From assembly GCA_900547305.1 (NCBI GenBank), contig URGH01000005.1, positions 1 through 55,140 on the forward strand: a DNA stretch of 55,140 bases, given 5' to 3'. The DNA is from an uncultured Oscillospiraceae bacterium (GTDB taxonomy: Bacteria; Bacillota; Clostridia; Oscillospirales; Acutalibacteraceae). Numbering within the stretch: position 1 is the stretch's first letter; each line of letters begins with the position of its first letter. Positions 26,997 through 35,386 of the stretch are shown piece by piece. Under the pieces are notes generated by a model, which was given only the letters and a program-made list of their open reading frames with translations, ran no database searches and was not told where the DNA came from. The position numbers and the translations under genes were made by a program.

Positions 26997-27004
26997 CACA
27001 CTTT
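26987..27004. promoter_or_regulatory. Palindromic operator candidate over the -35 box
   Basis: AAAGTGT (26987-26993), a CGTC spacer and ACACTTT (26998-27004) form a perfect 7+4+7 inverted repeat that covers the weak -35 region of the giant glycosidase promoter, in the divergent gap facing the kinase-regulator genes. The position fits a transcription factor site; the identity of the factor is inferred only from proximity. Confidence 0.5.
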
Positions 27005-27101
27005 TTTTACGTTTAGGTTACTTTTTTTTACTACTTTTGCGGGAACGGATCAAATAGCGGTAAATAAAGGTTTTATTAATAATTTATTCATAAATTATAG
27101 T

Positions 27102-27107
27102 TATAAT
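27102..27107 (+). promoter_or_regulatory. Probable -10 box of the kinase-regulator operon
   Basis: TATAAT lies 33 bases upstream of the kinase start, inside a small palindrome AATTATA-GT-TATAATT. No acceptable -35 box is present at 16-18 bases, so the promoter is weak or activator dependent. Confidence 0.4.
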
Positions 27108-27140
27108 TAGACAAAAATAATTTGTTATTTCGAGGTGAAT

Positions 27141-28964
27141 ATGAAAGGTCGGAGCTTTTCGGGAAAAATAACCATACGCACAGAGCTTTTGTCGGTTTTT
27201 TTAACCGCGGTTTTAATACCCATAGTAATTTTCAGTATTTTCACGGTGCGTTCCAGCAATATTGCGCTTGAACGCGAAGCAAAAGAAACCTACACCCAAA
27301 TGACAAAGCAAATAGCGATGATTTTTTCGGAGTATATTTCGCGGGTAGACCAGACTACGCGCATGGTGGATAACACCGCCGCCGTGCCTGAATACCTGCG
27401 CAATAAATTTACGGAATTCGAAACGGACCCCGTCTCTTTAGCCGGGCTTGAGCAAAGGGCGCAGGAGGCGCTTGAGCTGGTTGCGCGCACAAACGAGGAC
27501 GTTTATTCCCTTATAATAACCTCGCTCGAGGGCGAATCTATTTCCTACACGGACGGAAAGTTCGACCGCCCCTCCTTTTCTATTGACGAAGATTACTACG
27601 CGCCGCTGCGCTCATCAACCGGCAACACGGTTCTGCTGCCGGTAAGAACCTCAAAATACGAATTTTCCGCCGACGCGCGGGTTTTCTCGGTTGCCTGCCG
27701 CCACCTTGATACTTCCTTTGAAAACAGCACGGGACTGAATATGTATACAGGTTACGTTATTTCGGAATGTCCCGTTTCGCAGTTTTCCGAAATATGCGCC
27801 GCGGGTAATTTCGGAAAAGGCACAATTCTTTATATATTTGATAACAGCAATACCCTCGTTTACACCACGGGTTCCGAAAAAAATATTCCCTCCGCACTGA
27901 CAGGCGGCGGAAAGAATATCGGTAAAATTAAAATAGACGGCAAGGAATACTTACCCGTAAGCAGCTCCGTGGCGGATACGGGCTGGTCGGTTGCGGCGGC
28001 AGTGCCCTATAATTTCGTTACCTCCAGCGCAAAAACCCTGCTTAACCGTTTGGTTTCGTTAAGTCTTATTTGCGCGGCGGTTATAATAATAATGACGGTA
28101 ATAGTATCGTTTTATTTCACAAGACCCATAAAAACGCTCCAATTTTCAATGAAGGAGCTGAGCGACGGCGACCTTGATACGCGCATATCGCAAAAGCGTA
28201 ATGATGAATTCGGCGACCTTTTCAATAATTTCAACAGCCTGGCGGGCGAGCTCAACAACCTGATTTACGCCGTTTCGGAATCGGAAAAGCGGGAAACCGA
28301 GGCGAAATACCAAATGCTGCAAAGCCAAATAAACCCGCATTTTCTCTACAATTCGCTTGATACTATAAGAATGATGGCGGTGCTTGACGATAAAAACGAT
28401 ATTGCCGAGGCGCTGCTCAATCTGTCGGCGCTTTTCAGGTATCACATACGCAACAGCGATAAGCCCGTAACCGTAAAAGAGGAGCTTGCGCAAATAAAGA
28501 ATTATTTATCCCTGCAAAAGCTGCGCTTGCAGGAAAAGCTTGAAGTGATTTATGATACCGACCCCGAGGCGCTCGGCTGCTATATGCCGAAAATTTTATT
28601 GCAGCCGATACTTGAAAACTGCTTTTCGCACGGCTTTAAGGATATTTCGCACAAGCTTATAATCACCGTCGGCATAAAAAAAGAGGGGCGGGATATTTGT
28701 TTCACCGTATCGGATAACGGCAGAGGTATGACGGTAGACGAGCTTGATAAATTGGCCGAAAAGCTCAGCCGCCGCGCCATGCCCGCCGAGCACGGCATAG
28801 GGCTTTATAATGTAAACGAGCGCCTGCGGCTCTATTTTTCCGATAACCGCGGGCTGATAATTCAAAGCCGCGAAAACGAGGGTATGTCGGTCTCGTTTTC
28901 CATTCCCGCGTCGCCCGACGCAGACGCGCTGTATCAGTTTAAAAAGCCGAGAAAGGAGAATTAA
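27141..28964 (+). CDS. YesM-type membrane sensor histidine kinase
   Basis: A 607-residue kinase. One membrane helix near 15-37 and a second near 303-327 flank an extracellular sensor of about 265 residues (Cache-like by layout). A HAMP linker follows (TRPIKTLQFSMKELSDGDLD), then a His_kinase domain with phospho-acceptor H400 in QINPHFLYNSLDTI. The ATP lid has N-box LQPILENCFSHGF and G-box DNGRGM. The ATG is preferred over a GTG two codons upstream because GAGGTGA is placed correctly for the ATG. It ends 5 bases before the regulator gene. Such kinases sense glycans or binding proteins outside the cell and phosphorylate their AraC-type partner; here the target is probably the divergent glycan locus. 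Confidence 0.93.
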   Translation: MKGRSFSGKITIRTELLSVFLTAVLIPIVIFSIFTVRSSNIALEREAKETYTQMTKQIAMIFSEYISRVDQTTRMVDNTAAVPEYLRNKFTEFETDPVSLAGLEQRAQEALELVARTNEDVYSLIITSLEGESISYTDGKFDRPSFSIDEDYYAPLRSSTGNTVLLPVRTSKYEFSADARVFSVACRHLDTSFENSTGLNMYTGYVISECPVSQFSEICAAGNFGKGTILYIFDNSNTLVYTTGSEKNIPSALTGGGKNIGKIKIDGKEYLPVSSSVADTGWSVAAAVPYNFVTSSAKTLLNRLVSLSLICAAVIIIMTVIVSFYFTRPIKTLQFSMKELSDGDLDTRISQKRNDEFGDLFNNFNSLAGELNNLIYAVSESEKRETEAKYQMLQSQINPHFLYNSLDTIRMMAVLDDKNDIAEALLNLSALFRYHIRNSDKPVTVKEELAQIKNYLSLQKLRLQEKLEVIYDTDPEALGCYMPKILLQPILENCFSHGFKDISHKLIITVGIKKEGRDICFTVSDNGRGMTVDELDKLAEKLSRRAMPAEHGIGLYNVNERLRLYFSDNRGLIIQSRENEGMSVSFSIPASPDADALYQFKKPRKEN

Positions 28965-28969
28965 AAGCT

Positions 28970-29995
28970 ATGCCCGAAAAAATGCTTACGGTTTTTCTGG
29001 TTGACGATGAAAGCATAATACGAAACGGTATGAAAAAGCTGCTTAACTGGGAAGATATCGGCTTTACCCTTGCGGGCGAGGCGGAAAACGGCAAGGAAGC
29101 GCTGCCGCTTATACTCTCGCTTACGCCCGATATTGTTATAACCGACCTTAAAATGCCCTTTTGCGACGGCATAACCCTTGCAACCGAAATAAAAAAATCT
29201 CTGCCGACAACAGAGGTTATTATTCTCACGGGCTATGATGAATTTGAGTATGCAAAGCAGGCTATAAAAATAGGCGTTTTCGATTTTCTTTTAAAGCCCG
29301 TTTCTCCCTCTGAGCTTAAAGAAACACTGGAGCGGCTTCGTGAAAAGCTCGCGGGAAATAAGGAGCTTGCCTACCCTCTCGGCAGCGAAATAGCCCTTAC
29401 AAAAGCCATAGAAGAAAAAGATCAGCAAAAAAGCGAGGATATATTAAAGGAAATTTTCGCCTTACTTAAAGCGTCACCCGACCGCGACGCCGCCTACGCC
29501 GTAAGCCGCAAGCTTTCGGATGAGCTTGTAAGGGTATGCCGTGAGCAACTCTCCGCCCTTTCGGTTTCGCCGCCGAAATTCGGTAAAGACGGCGGCACCG
29601 AGCCGATTTTTGAGGCGCTTAATAATTATATGCTTGGCTCGTTTGAAGAATATGAAAACCACAATTCCTCGCAGCTGGTTCAGAAGATAATGCGCTATCT
29701 TGAAGAAAACTATGCGCAGAACATTACCCTTTCGTCCCTCGGTGAAATGTTCTATTCAAATTCAAGCTATATAAGCCGTGTTTTCAAGCAAAAAACCGGA
29801 AAAAATTACAGTGATTATCTGCTGGATATACGCATTGAGCAGGCCAAAAAGCTGCTTACGGGCACTAACTTTTCCATCGGCAGAATAAGCGATATGGTCG
29901 GCTTTGACAACACGAAATATTTCAGCAGGATTTTTAAGGAAAAAACCGGCGTTCAGCCGATTGCGTACAGAAAAGGCGGAGGAGAAAAGAAATGA
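28970..29995 (+). CDS. YesN-type response regulator (REC plus AraC HTH)
   Basis: A 341-residue cytosolic regulator. The receiver domain has the acidic pair in FLVDDES, phospho-acceptor D59 in DIVITDLKMP, and the switch lysine in FLLKPVSPSE. The C-terminal 100 residues are a two-helix-turn-helix AraC domain with NITLSSLGEMFYSNSSYISR and the signature ending VGFDNTKYFSRIFKEKTG. The middle (about 130-235) is the usual helical linker of YesN proteins. AAAGGAG precedes the ATG. It shares a 4-base ATGA overlap with the following lipoprotein gene. Confidence 0.95.
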   Translation: MPEKMLTVFLVDDESIIRNGMKKLLNWEDIGFTLAGEAENGKEALPLILSLTPDIVITDLKMPFCDGITLATEIKKSLPTTEVIILTGYDEFEYAKQAIKIGVFDFLLKPVSPSELKETLERLREKLAGNKELAYPLGSEIALTKAIEEKDQQKSEDILKEIFALLKASPDRDAAYAVSRKLSDELVRVCREQLSALSVSPPKFGKDGGTEPIFEALNNYMLGSFEEYENHNSSQLVQKIMRYLEENYAQNITLSSLGEMFYSNSSYISRVFKQKTGKNYSDYLLDIRIEQAKKLLTGTNFSIGRISDMVGFDNTKYFSRIFKEKTGVQPIAYRKGGGEKK

Positions 29996-31098
29996 ATGGG
30001 CTTTCTTCATTCCTTAAAAAAGCGCTTGCCTGCGCAAGCTCCGCGCTGCTACTGCTGACTGTCGGATGCGATACGAATATGCGCGCTTCCCGCAAAGCGG
30101 TCGGCGCGGCGGTAAGCGCCGAGCTTAAAATATACTGTAATTCCTATTATTACCACGCGTTTGAAAGGATAATACGAACTGTTAATTCGGAATATGCCGA
30201 TTTAAAGGTAACCTTTACCGAGGCTGAAAGCAATGCCGATATTTTAATTACCGACCGTATGGATGATGAGCGCGCTAAAGGCTTTGCCGCGCTTAACAGC
30301 ATGGCAGATACCGCCGATTTTATTCCCGAGCTGCTTTACCGCAGCGGCGAGGATATTATAGGCTTGCCCCTTTTTTTGGAAACCTCGGGAATATGGATAG
30401 ATAAGCTGCCGTATATCCGTGAAAATGCCGCCGTTCCCTGCCGTTTCTCCGATATATTCGGTTCGGAATTTGTGAAATCCAACCCAATGCTTACCGACAG
30501 TGAAAATCTTTACTGGGGCTTTATAGCTCCGCTGTGCATTTCATGCGGCGCCTCTGCGGAGGATATAGGCTCCGGTAATCTTTCGCGGGAGCTGCTGGCT
30601 CAGGGGCTTGAAAGGCTTAAAAAAACGGCGGATTCCGAAATTTTAAAAAAATCCCAAAATCCGTCCGATTCGTTTGTTTCGGGCAAAACCGCAGGTTGGC
30701 TCTGCTCTTACCTTGATATAATTAAAATTCAGCAAAATATGCCGCTTTCCTCCAAGCTGGTTTTCTCGCCGGGAATTGCGGCGGAAAAAGACGAAAATAT
30801 AAATTTACCCGTACGCGCCGATACGCTGTTTGTAGCCGAAAAAGCCGATAAAAAAGCCGCGGAACTGTTTATAGCCGAGCTTTTCGGTGACGGTAATATT
30901 TTAAGGCTCATAACAGATACGCACCTGCCGCCGGCGGTAAAGGTTAACTGCAAAAACCACTCCCTGCCCGAAATATTCCGTGAGTTTTATTCGGTGCTCT
31001 CATCAACAGCCGTTAAAACGGTATATGTAACCGATAAACGCTCCGACAGTACGGTTTCGCAGTTAAACGCTTTGATTGACGGCTTTTTCACACAGTAA
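29992..31098 (+). CDS. Solute-binding-like lipoprotein coupled to the two-component system
   Basis: A 368-residue lipoprotein. A signal peptide ends in lipobox LLTVGC (about residues 22-27), and the mature part resembles a family 1 solute-binding protein, beginning with AELKIYCNSYYYHAF and containing IIGLPLFLETSGIWID, which corresponds to the ligand-cleft hinge segment of such proteins. It is somewhat shorter than the CUT1 binding protein at 17077-18564 and clearly not a close copy of it. Translation is coupled to the response regulator by an ATGA overlap, with GGAGGAG inside the end of that gene. It has no permease next to it, so a sensory role (presenting ligand to the kinase) is more likely than transport. 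Confidence 0.78.
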   Translation: MNGLSSFLKKALACASSALLLLTVGCDTNMRASRKAVGAAVSAELKIYCNSYYYHAFERIIRTVNSEYADLKVTFTEAESNADILITDRMDDERAKGFAALNSMADTADFIPELLYRSGEDIIGLPLFLETSGIWIDKLPYIRENAAVPCRFSDIFGSEFVKSNPMLTDSENLYWGFIAPLCISCGASAEDIGSGNLSRELLAQGLERLKKTADSEILKKSQNPSDSFVSGKTAGWLCSYLDIIKIQQNMPLSSKLVFSPGIAAEKDENINLPVRADTLFVAEKADKKAAELFIAELFGDGNILRLITDTHLPPAVKVNCKNHSLPEIFREFYSVLSSTAVKTVYVTDKRSDSTVSQLNALIDGFFTQ

Positions 31099-31149
31099 AA
31101 TAAATTTTGTGCGCGGCAGGTCAACCGCAAAAGTAAGGAGAATACCGTA

Positions 31150-33399
31150 ATGTTAAAGCTAAAAACAGAAAATTACCGAATTGCCGCCGTTTATGATATG
31201 CGGTATGAAACACCCGTTGATATAACCGACGGCAGCGGCAATTTCGCCGAGCCCGTGTATACCCTTAAATCGCAGGATATAACCAAAGAGAAAAAGCCCG
31301 AGTTTATACCGTATAACGATTATTCCGTTTCCTATACCGAAACGGAAAACGGCATACTGCTGAATAAAGAGTTCGGGGTTTCCTTAAAAGCGGAGGAAAC
31401 AGACGGCGGAATTGCGTTGGAAATAAATTTCACAAACGCGGATGTAAGCGCCTGCGGAATTTCCCTGCCGTTCAGCTTTATGGGGCAAAAGAACAATTCA
31501 TGGGAACTTCAGTTTACCGCTTCAAGCCCCTACCGCACGGCAGACGGAAAGCACTTTATGTTTTATCTTGTGCGGCCCGACGGGAAAAATCTCGTTTGCA
31601 TTGCAGAAAACGAAATAGACGGCTACAGAATAAATTATTCGGATTTCCTTTGCGGGCACTATATTATGGGCATACAGTTTCTCTCTCAATTCGATAGGGC
31701 TTACGGAAGACAGACAAGAGCGGAGAAAAGGGTAAAGCTGCATATAAAGGCGGTAAGCACCTACCGCGAGGCTCTTGAAAAGGCAAGCGGGCTTTGGGGT
31801 ATGCCGGCGCTTTACTATGAAACCGCAAGCGGATATAAAAATCAGCCGTTCGGCTTTTCTGCCATAGGTAAATGGGATAAAATTACGGTCACCGCCCCGT
31901 CGGGGAAAAAGGAGGTATTGAAAAACACCGCCTTTATTCCCGATGAATACGGAATATACACCGCAACGCCTTATAACGGAAACATTGCGGGCGCCGATTG
32001 CGGCTTTTTTATTCATGACGGGCTTAACGATATGTTCCGCCGCGCCTGCCTTTCGGTAAAGCAAAACAGAGACATTATAATAGGAAAAAACGCAGAGGGC
32101 AAGGAAATATTCAAGCCCGCTCATTTAACCTATCGCGGGTATGAGGACTATAATCTGTGCGAGCACGCTATGTGGTGCTGGGCGGATCTGCGTTATATGC
32201 GCACTTTTGGAATATGCGAGCCGATAGCGGACGATGTAAAAAATATGTTGGATATAATTACGGGCAGCTGCGATTGCGCGGTGGACAGATGCACCTTTGA
32301 CGATAATTGTCTGACTCATAATTCAAACCGTATTCAGGAAGCATATAACGGCGTAAATATTCTGCTTGACGCATACCGTGTTTTCGGGGATAAAAAATAT
32401 CTTGAATTTGCGGTCAAGGTGCTGCAAAGAAGACTTAGAGACGATTTATCCCCCGAGGGGGCGATTTTACGCCGCGGCAGCGACGGCGCTACGGCAGAAA
32501 TTGCCGATTATACCACGGTGACCTGTATGGTAATACCAATTGTGGATATGGCTGTGCTGCTTAAAAAGCTCGGTGATGACAGATTCCGCTTTTTCGAGCA
32601 ATGCGCGGAAAAAACAGCCGATTTTGTAGTGAAACGCGATTTGGATTTCCCGACCGAGGGCGGCTTTAACGAGCAGGTCAATACCGAGGTTGAGGAGGGT
32701 TCTATGTCCTGCTCGGCGCTTACCGTGCTTTATACGGCGCGGTTTATTAAAAACAAAAAAGAGTATCTTGACTATGCGGAAAAAATCTTAAAAATACACG
32801 ACGCCTTTACCGTTTCCACGCCCCACCCCGTTATGTTCAGGTCTTCTCTTCGCTGGTGGGAAACAATATGGGAGGGCGATTCCGACGGACCCGCAGTGTG
32901 CTACGGTCACGCCTGGTCTGTCTGGCGCGCCGAGGCGGAGTATTGGTATGCCCTGCTCACCCACGACGATAAACGGCTGCTTGATTCGTATAACTGTTTT
33001 ATGACTAATCTTGCAAAGGAAGATTCGGGCGGAAATATGTACGCGATTTACCAGTATGAGCCTATTTCATCGGGAGCGCTTGCAGAAAACGGCGAAAGCG
33101 TTGATTTTTCGGATCGCACGGGCTTTCCGAAAAGACACGATATGACCCTTTCAAGATATTCCTTTGCCCGCGGGTATGACACTTGGCTTAACACGGTTGC
33201 CGTTTTGCCCGACCGCGTTATCGGCGGGTATAGGCATGGAAATGAAATAATTCCTTTTTCGGATGATTTTAATACGCTGTATATCGGAAATATAGCGGAC
33301 GACCTTGAAATAAAGGTCCCGCACAATGTCAGGATTATTGCCGGTGAAAAAATAAAGATTTCGGGAGATAATATTATTCGCATTAAAATCAAGCAATAA
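31150..33399 (+). CDS. Unrecognised cytosolic enzyme, probable (alpha/alpha)6-barrel glycan hydrolase or lyase
   Basis: A 749-residue protein with no signal peptide. Residues 1-330 are beta-rich, like the N-terminal sandwich of many barrel glycosidases and lyases. Residues about 330-680 consist of regularly spaced amphipathic helices with aromatic and acidic clusters, such as HAMWCWADLRYM, RWWETIWEGDSDGP (about 568) and YGHAWSVWRAEAEYWYA (about 584), the pattern of an (alpha/alpha)6 toroid. The last 70 residues are again beta-rich. I cannot assign a family with confidence. It follows the lipoprotein gene by 51 bases without a terminator and has AAGGAG at its ATG, so it is probably co-expressed with the sensor genes and acts on imported glycan. 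Confidence 0.6.
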   Translation: MLKLKTENYRIAAVYDMRYETPVDITDGSGNFAEPVYTLKSQDITKEKKPEFIPYNDYSVSYTETENGILLNKEFGVSLKAEETDGGIALEINFTNADVSACGISLPFSFMGQKNNSWELQFTASSPYRTADGKHFMFYLVRPDGKNLVCIAENEIDGYRINYSDFLCGHYIMGIQFLSQFDRAYGRQTRAEKRVKLHIKAVSTYREALEKASGLWGMPALYYETASGYKNQPFGFSAIGKWDKITVTAPSGKKEVLKNTAFIPDEYGIYTATPYNGNIAGADCGFFIHDGLNDMFRRACLSVKQNRDIIIGKNAEGKEIFKPAHLTYRGYEDYNLCEHAMWCWADLRYMRTFGICEPIADDVKNMLDIITGSCDCAVDRCTFDDNCLTHNSNRIQEAYNGVNILLDAYRVFGDKKYLEFAVKVLQRRLRDDLSPEGAILRRGSDGATAEIADYTTVTCMVIPIVDMAVLLKKLGDDRFRFFEQCAEKTADFVVKRDLDFPTEGGFNEQVNTEVEEGSMSCSALTVLYTARFIKNKKEYLDYAEKILKIHDAFTVSTPHPVMFRSSLRWWETIWEGDSDGPAVCYGHAWSVWRAEAEYWYALLTHDDKRLLDSYNCFMTNLAKEDSGGNMYAIYQYEPISSGALAENGESVDFSDRTGFPKRHDMTLSRYSFARGYDTWLNTVAVLPDRVIGGYRHGNEIIPFSDDFNTLYIGNIADDLEIKVPHNVRIIAGEKIKISGDNIIRIKIKQ

Positions 33400-33432
33400 T
33401 ATTAACGCCCCGCAAGCAACTCTAAACGCGGT

Positions 33433-34629
33433 TTATTCAAAATATCCTTTGTATTCAATTTGCGGCTTATCGTTCGGGAACAGGTACGAATATAGATCCA
33501 CAAAATAATCGTCGGTCATGCTCGCTATATAGTCTGTTACAAGCTGATTGGGCTCTGTTTCTTCGTAAGGAATATCCCTTTTATAATGTGCTTTATTTAC
33601 AAAGCTTATATGGTGCGTGAATATAGGAGAATCAAAATTACCGTTTACAAGGTCTGAAAGCAGTCTTTCATAAACCCTTGCCATCATAGGCTGTACGGTT
33701 TCGCGCATAGCCGATTTTACCGAATCGTTTTTATATATAAGCTTGTAGTTATCCGCCTTTGCCTTTTTAAGCGCCGCAAAATGTTCTTCATCCATTTTTA
33801 TATACGGCTTTTTGTAGCTGTTTTCTACTATATTAACTATAAGGTTGTTAATAATTTCCGCATTGTATGAGCCGATAGCGCCGCTTTCAAACTCGGCGTT
33901 TGAAATAATATGCGCGCGCTCGGCGTCCTGCCTGTCCTTGCCGAGATATGCTATAATATCCGATATTCGCATAACGCAGCCCTCAAGCGTTGCGGGAACC
34001 AATTTGCGCACATTCATTTTATCCACAAAGCATGCTTCTATTTGCCTGTCAAACTCCTCAAATCTATCAAGCGGCTTCGGGTGATACTCCGAAAGCTCCA
34101 TTTCACCGTCGTGCGCGGCAATTCCGTTAAGGGTTTGCAGGGTAATATTGAACGGAAAAATTTTATCAAGCACCCTTACCGACTGAATATTGTGGCTGAA
34201 ATGCCTGCCCGTGTGCGAAAAGAGCAGCTCATCGAGAAATTCCTCGCCCTCGTGACCGAACGGCGTGTGACCTATATCGTGTCCGAGCGCGATTGCCTCT
34301 ATCAAATCAAGATTAAGGCAGAGCGCCTTACCTATTGTGCGCGCTATACGGGAGACTAACTGGACGTGAAGTATGCGGTGGGTTATATCGTCGTTTTTAT
34401 AAAACGAAAATACCTGTGTTTTATCCGCATAGCGGTTAAAATAGGGGCAATGAATAATTTTATCCGTATCCCTTATAAACGCGGTTCTTATAGCGGTTGC
34501 CTTGTCCCTTTCGTTATCTCTGCGCAGTGCGTTTTCTTCTTTAAAGCCAAAAGCCGAAAGATTATCGTTCTTTCGGTCTTTTTCTATTTGTTCTGAAATA
34601 TTATCGGAAAGCTTTTCATAGTTAAGCAT
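33433..34629 (-). CDS. dgt: dGTPase-like HD-domain triphosphohydrolase
   Basis: A 398-residue HD-superfamily protein of the deoxyguanosinetriphosphate triphosphohydrolase type, which splits dNTPs to nucleoside and triphosphate. Metal-binding motifs are visible: an early H in THRILHVQLVS, the HD pair in ALGHDIGHTPFGHEGE, and a later D in RISDIIAYLGKD. The N-terminus has the family FIRDTDKIIHCPYFNRYADKTQVF segment. The ATG at 34629 is chosen because AGGGTGA lies 7 bases upstream; a GTG three codons earlier would overlap that site. It faces the upstream glycan operon convergently with a gap of 33 bases and no clear terminator between them. Confidence 0.9.
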   Translation of the reverse strand: MLNYEKLSDNISEQIEKDRKNDNLSAFGFKEENALRRDNERDKATAIRTAFIRDTDKIIHCPYFNRYADKTQVFSFYKNDDITHRILHVQLVSRIARTIGKALCLNLDLIEAIALGHDIGHTPFGHEGEEFLDELLFSHTGRHFSHNIQSVRVLDKIFPFNITLQTLNGIAAHDGEMELSEYHPKPLDRFEEFDRQIEACFVDKMNVRKLVPATLEGCVMRISDIIAYLGKDRQDAERAHIISNAEFESGAIGSYNAEIINNLIVNIVENSYKKPYIKMDEEHFAALKKAKADNYKLIYKNDSVKSAMRETVQPMMARVYERLLSDLVNGNFDSPIFTHHISFVNKAHYKRDIPYEETEPNQLVTDYIASMTDDYFVDLYSYLFPNDKPQIEYKGYFE

Positions 34630-34646
34630 TATATTCACCCTGTCAA

Positions 34647-34675
34647 ATTATAACACAGAAATTGACTGAAAGCAA
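34647..34675 (-). promoter_or_regulatory. Promoter of the dGTPase-like gene
   Basis: On the minus strand TTGCTT (34675-34670) and TATAAT (34652-34647) are 17 bases apart. The expected start near 34640 leaves a leader of only about 11-12 nt, barely containing the AGGGTGA ribosome site. Confidence 0.65.
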
Positions 34676-34710
34676 TTTTTATGTTAATATGATTATGTAC
34701 CGAATATGTC

Positions 34711-34773
34711 AAGTAAATTCTCAAAGTAAATGCAACAGTACGAAAAGGTTGCATTTACTTTGAGAATTTACTT
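34711..34773. repeat. Long perfect inverted repeat (26-bp arms)
   Basis: The arm 34711-34736 (AAGTAAATTC...TGCAAC) is exactly complementary to 34748-34773 (GTTGCATTTA...TTTACTT), separated by 11 bases. The arms are AT-rich and a TATATATTTTTT tract follows on the plus side. It lies in the divergent gap between the dGTPase-like gene and the antitoxin-Fic pair. It could be a terminator, a MITE-like remnant or the border of the inserted block. Confidence 0.85.
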
Positions 34774-34783
34774 TATATATTTT

Positions 34784-34825
34784 TTAACCTACATATTTTT
34801 AAAACGTCGTTGATTTGTAGGTTAA
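34784..34825. promoter_or_regulatory. Operator-like inverted repeat spanning the toxin-antitoxin promoter
   Basis: TTAACCTACA (34784-34793) and TGTAGGTTAA (34816-34825) are perfect complements 22 bases apart. The right arm fills the spacer between the -35 and -10 boxes of the antitoxin promoter, so a protein bound there would block transcription. Autorepression is common in toxin-antitoxin operons; the binding protein here is not known. Confidence 0.55.
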
Positions 34826-34838
34826 TTTGTGATATAAT
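34810..34838 (+). promoter_or_regulatory. Promoter of the antitoxin-Fic operon
   Basis: TTGATT (34810-34815) and TATAAT (34833-34838) are 17 bases apart. The ATG of the antitoxin follows 23 bases after the -10 box, with GGAGGT in between. Confidence 0.72.
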
Positions 34839-34861
34839 ATTATTAGTCTGGAGGTAATATT

Positions 34862-35383
34862 ATGACTGATATTATTAACGAATACAAAGAATTACTTACC
34901 TTAAAACTTGAAATCGAACAACAACTCAGTAACCTACCAAAGGGATATATTTCTAAAAAAACGATTGGTGGCAAGCAATATTTATATTTGCAAACCCGTA
35001 ACGGTAATACCGTTGAGAGTAAATATATCAAGGCAGAAGAATACCAAGATATAAAAAATCAACTTTCTTTAAGAAAAGAATATGAGGCAGAATTACCCGA
35101 AATTTCAAAAAGGCTTGCAGATATTGAAACCGCCGCAGAACTATTAGACAAGGCAATACTTCGCAAATTAAAAATATTGAAACTTACAAACGGTATGGAC
35201 AATATTTCATACGAAGAAAAAGAAAAACGAATTTCTTTTTCAGAAGCTATGACTTCAATTGAGGGAGTTCCGGTAAGCGATAGGGTAAAAAGCGATCTCG
35301 CAAATTGGAAAAACGGTAACATTACATTCTTGTCAGTCTTTGAGCAAACACTCAGAAGATACGGTTTTGTGACGGAGGCTTAA
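34862..35383 (+). CDS. Probable antitoxin partner of Fic toxin
   Basis: A 173-residue cytosolic protein immediately upstream of fic. The N-terminal half (1-60) has PKGYISKKTIGGKQYLYLQ followed by a SKYIKAEEYQDI segment seen in small uncharacterised Firmicutes proteins. A helical, charged middle (60-105) follows. The C-terminal part contains EAMTSIEGVPVSD (about 131-143), then KNGNITFLSVFEQTL. That tail resembles VbhA-type Fic inhibitors, in which an (S/T)xxxE(G/N) helix blocks the ATP site. The glutamate and glycine are present, but the Ser/Thr is three rather than four residues before the Glu, so the fit is partial. GGAGGT precedes the ATG, and its stop is 3 bases from the fic start. Confidence 0.66.
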   Translation: MTDIINEYKELLTLKLEIEQQLSNLPKGYISKKTIGGKQYLYLQTRNGNTVESKYIKAEEYQDIKNQLSLRKEYEAELPEISKRLADIETAAELLDKAILRKLKILKLTNGMDNISYEEKEKRISFSEAMTSIEGVPVSDRVKSDLANWKNGNITFLSVFEQTLRRYGFVTEA

Positions 35384-35386
35384 CAA

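Noticed and set aside
31522..32124. 200-codon minus-strand frame
   Set aside because: Antisense to the 749-residue enzyme, whose frame has a ribosome site and protein-like content.
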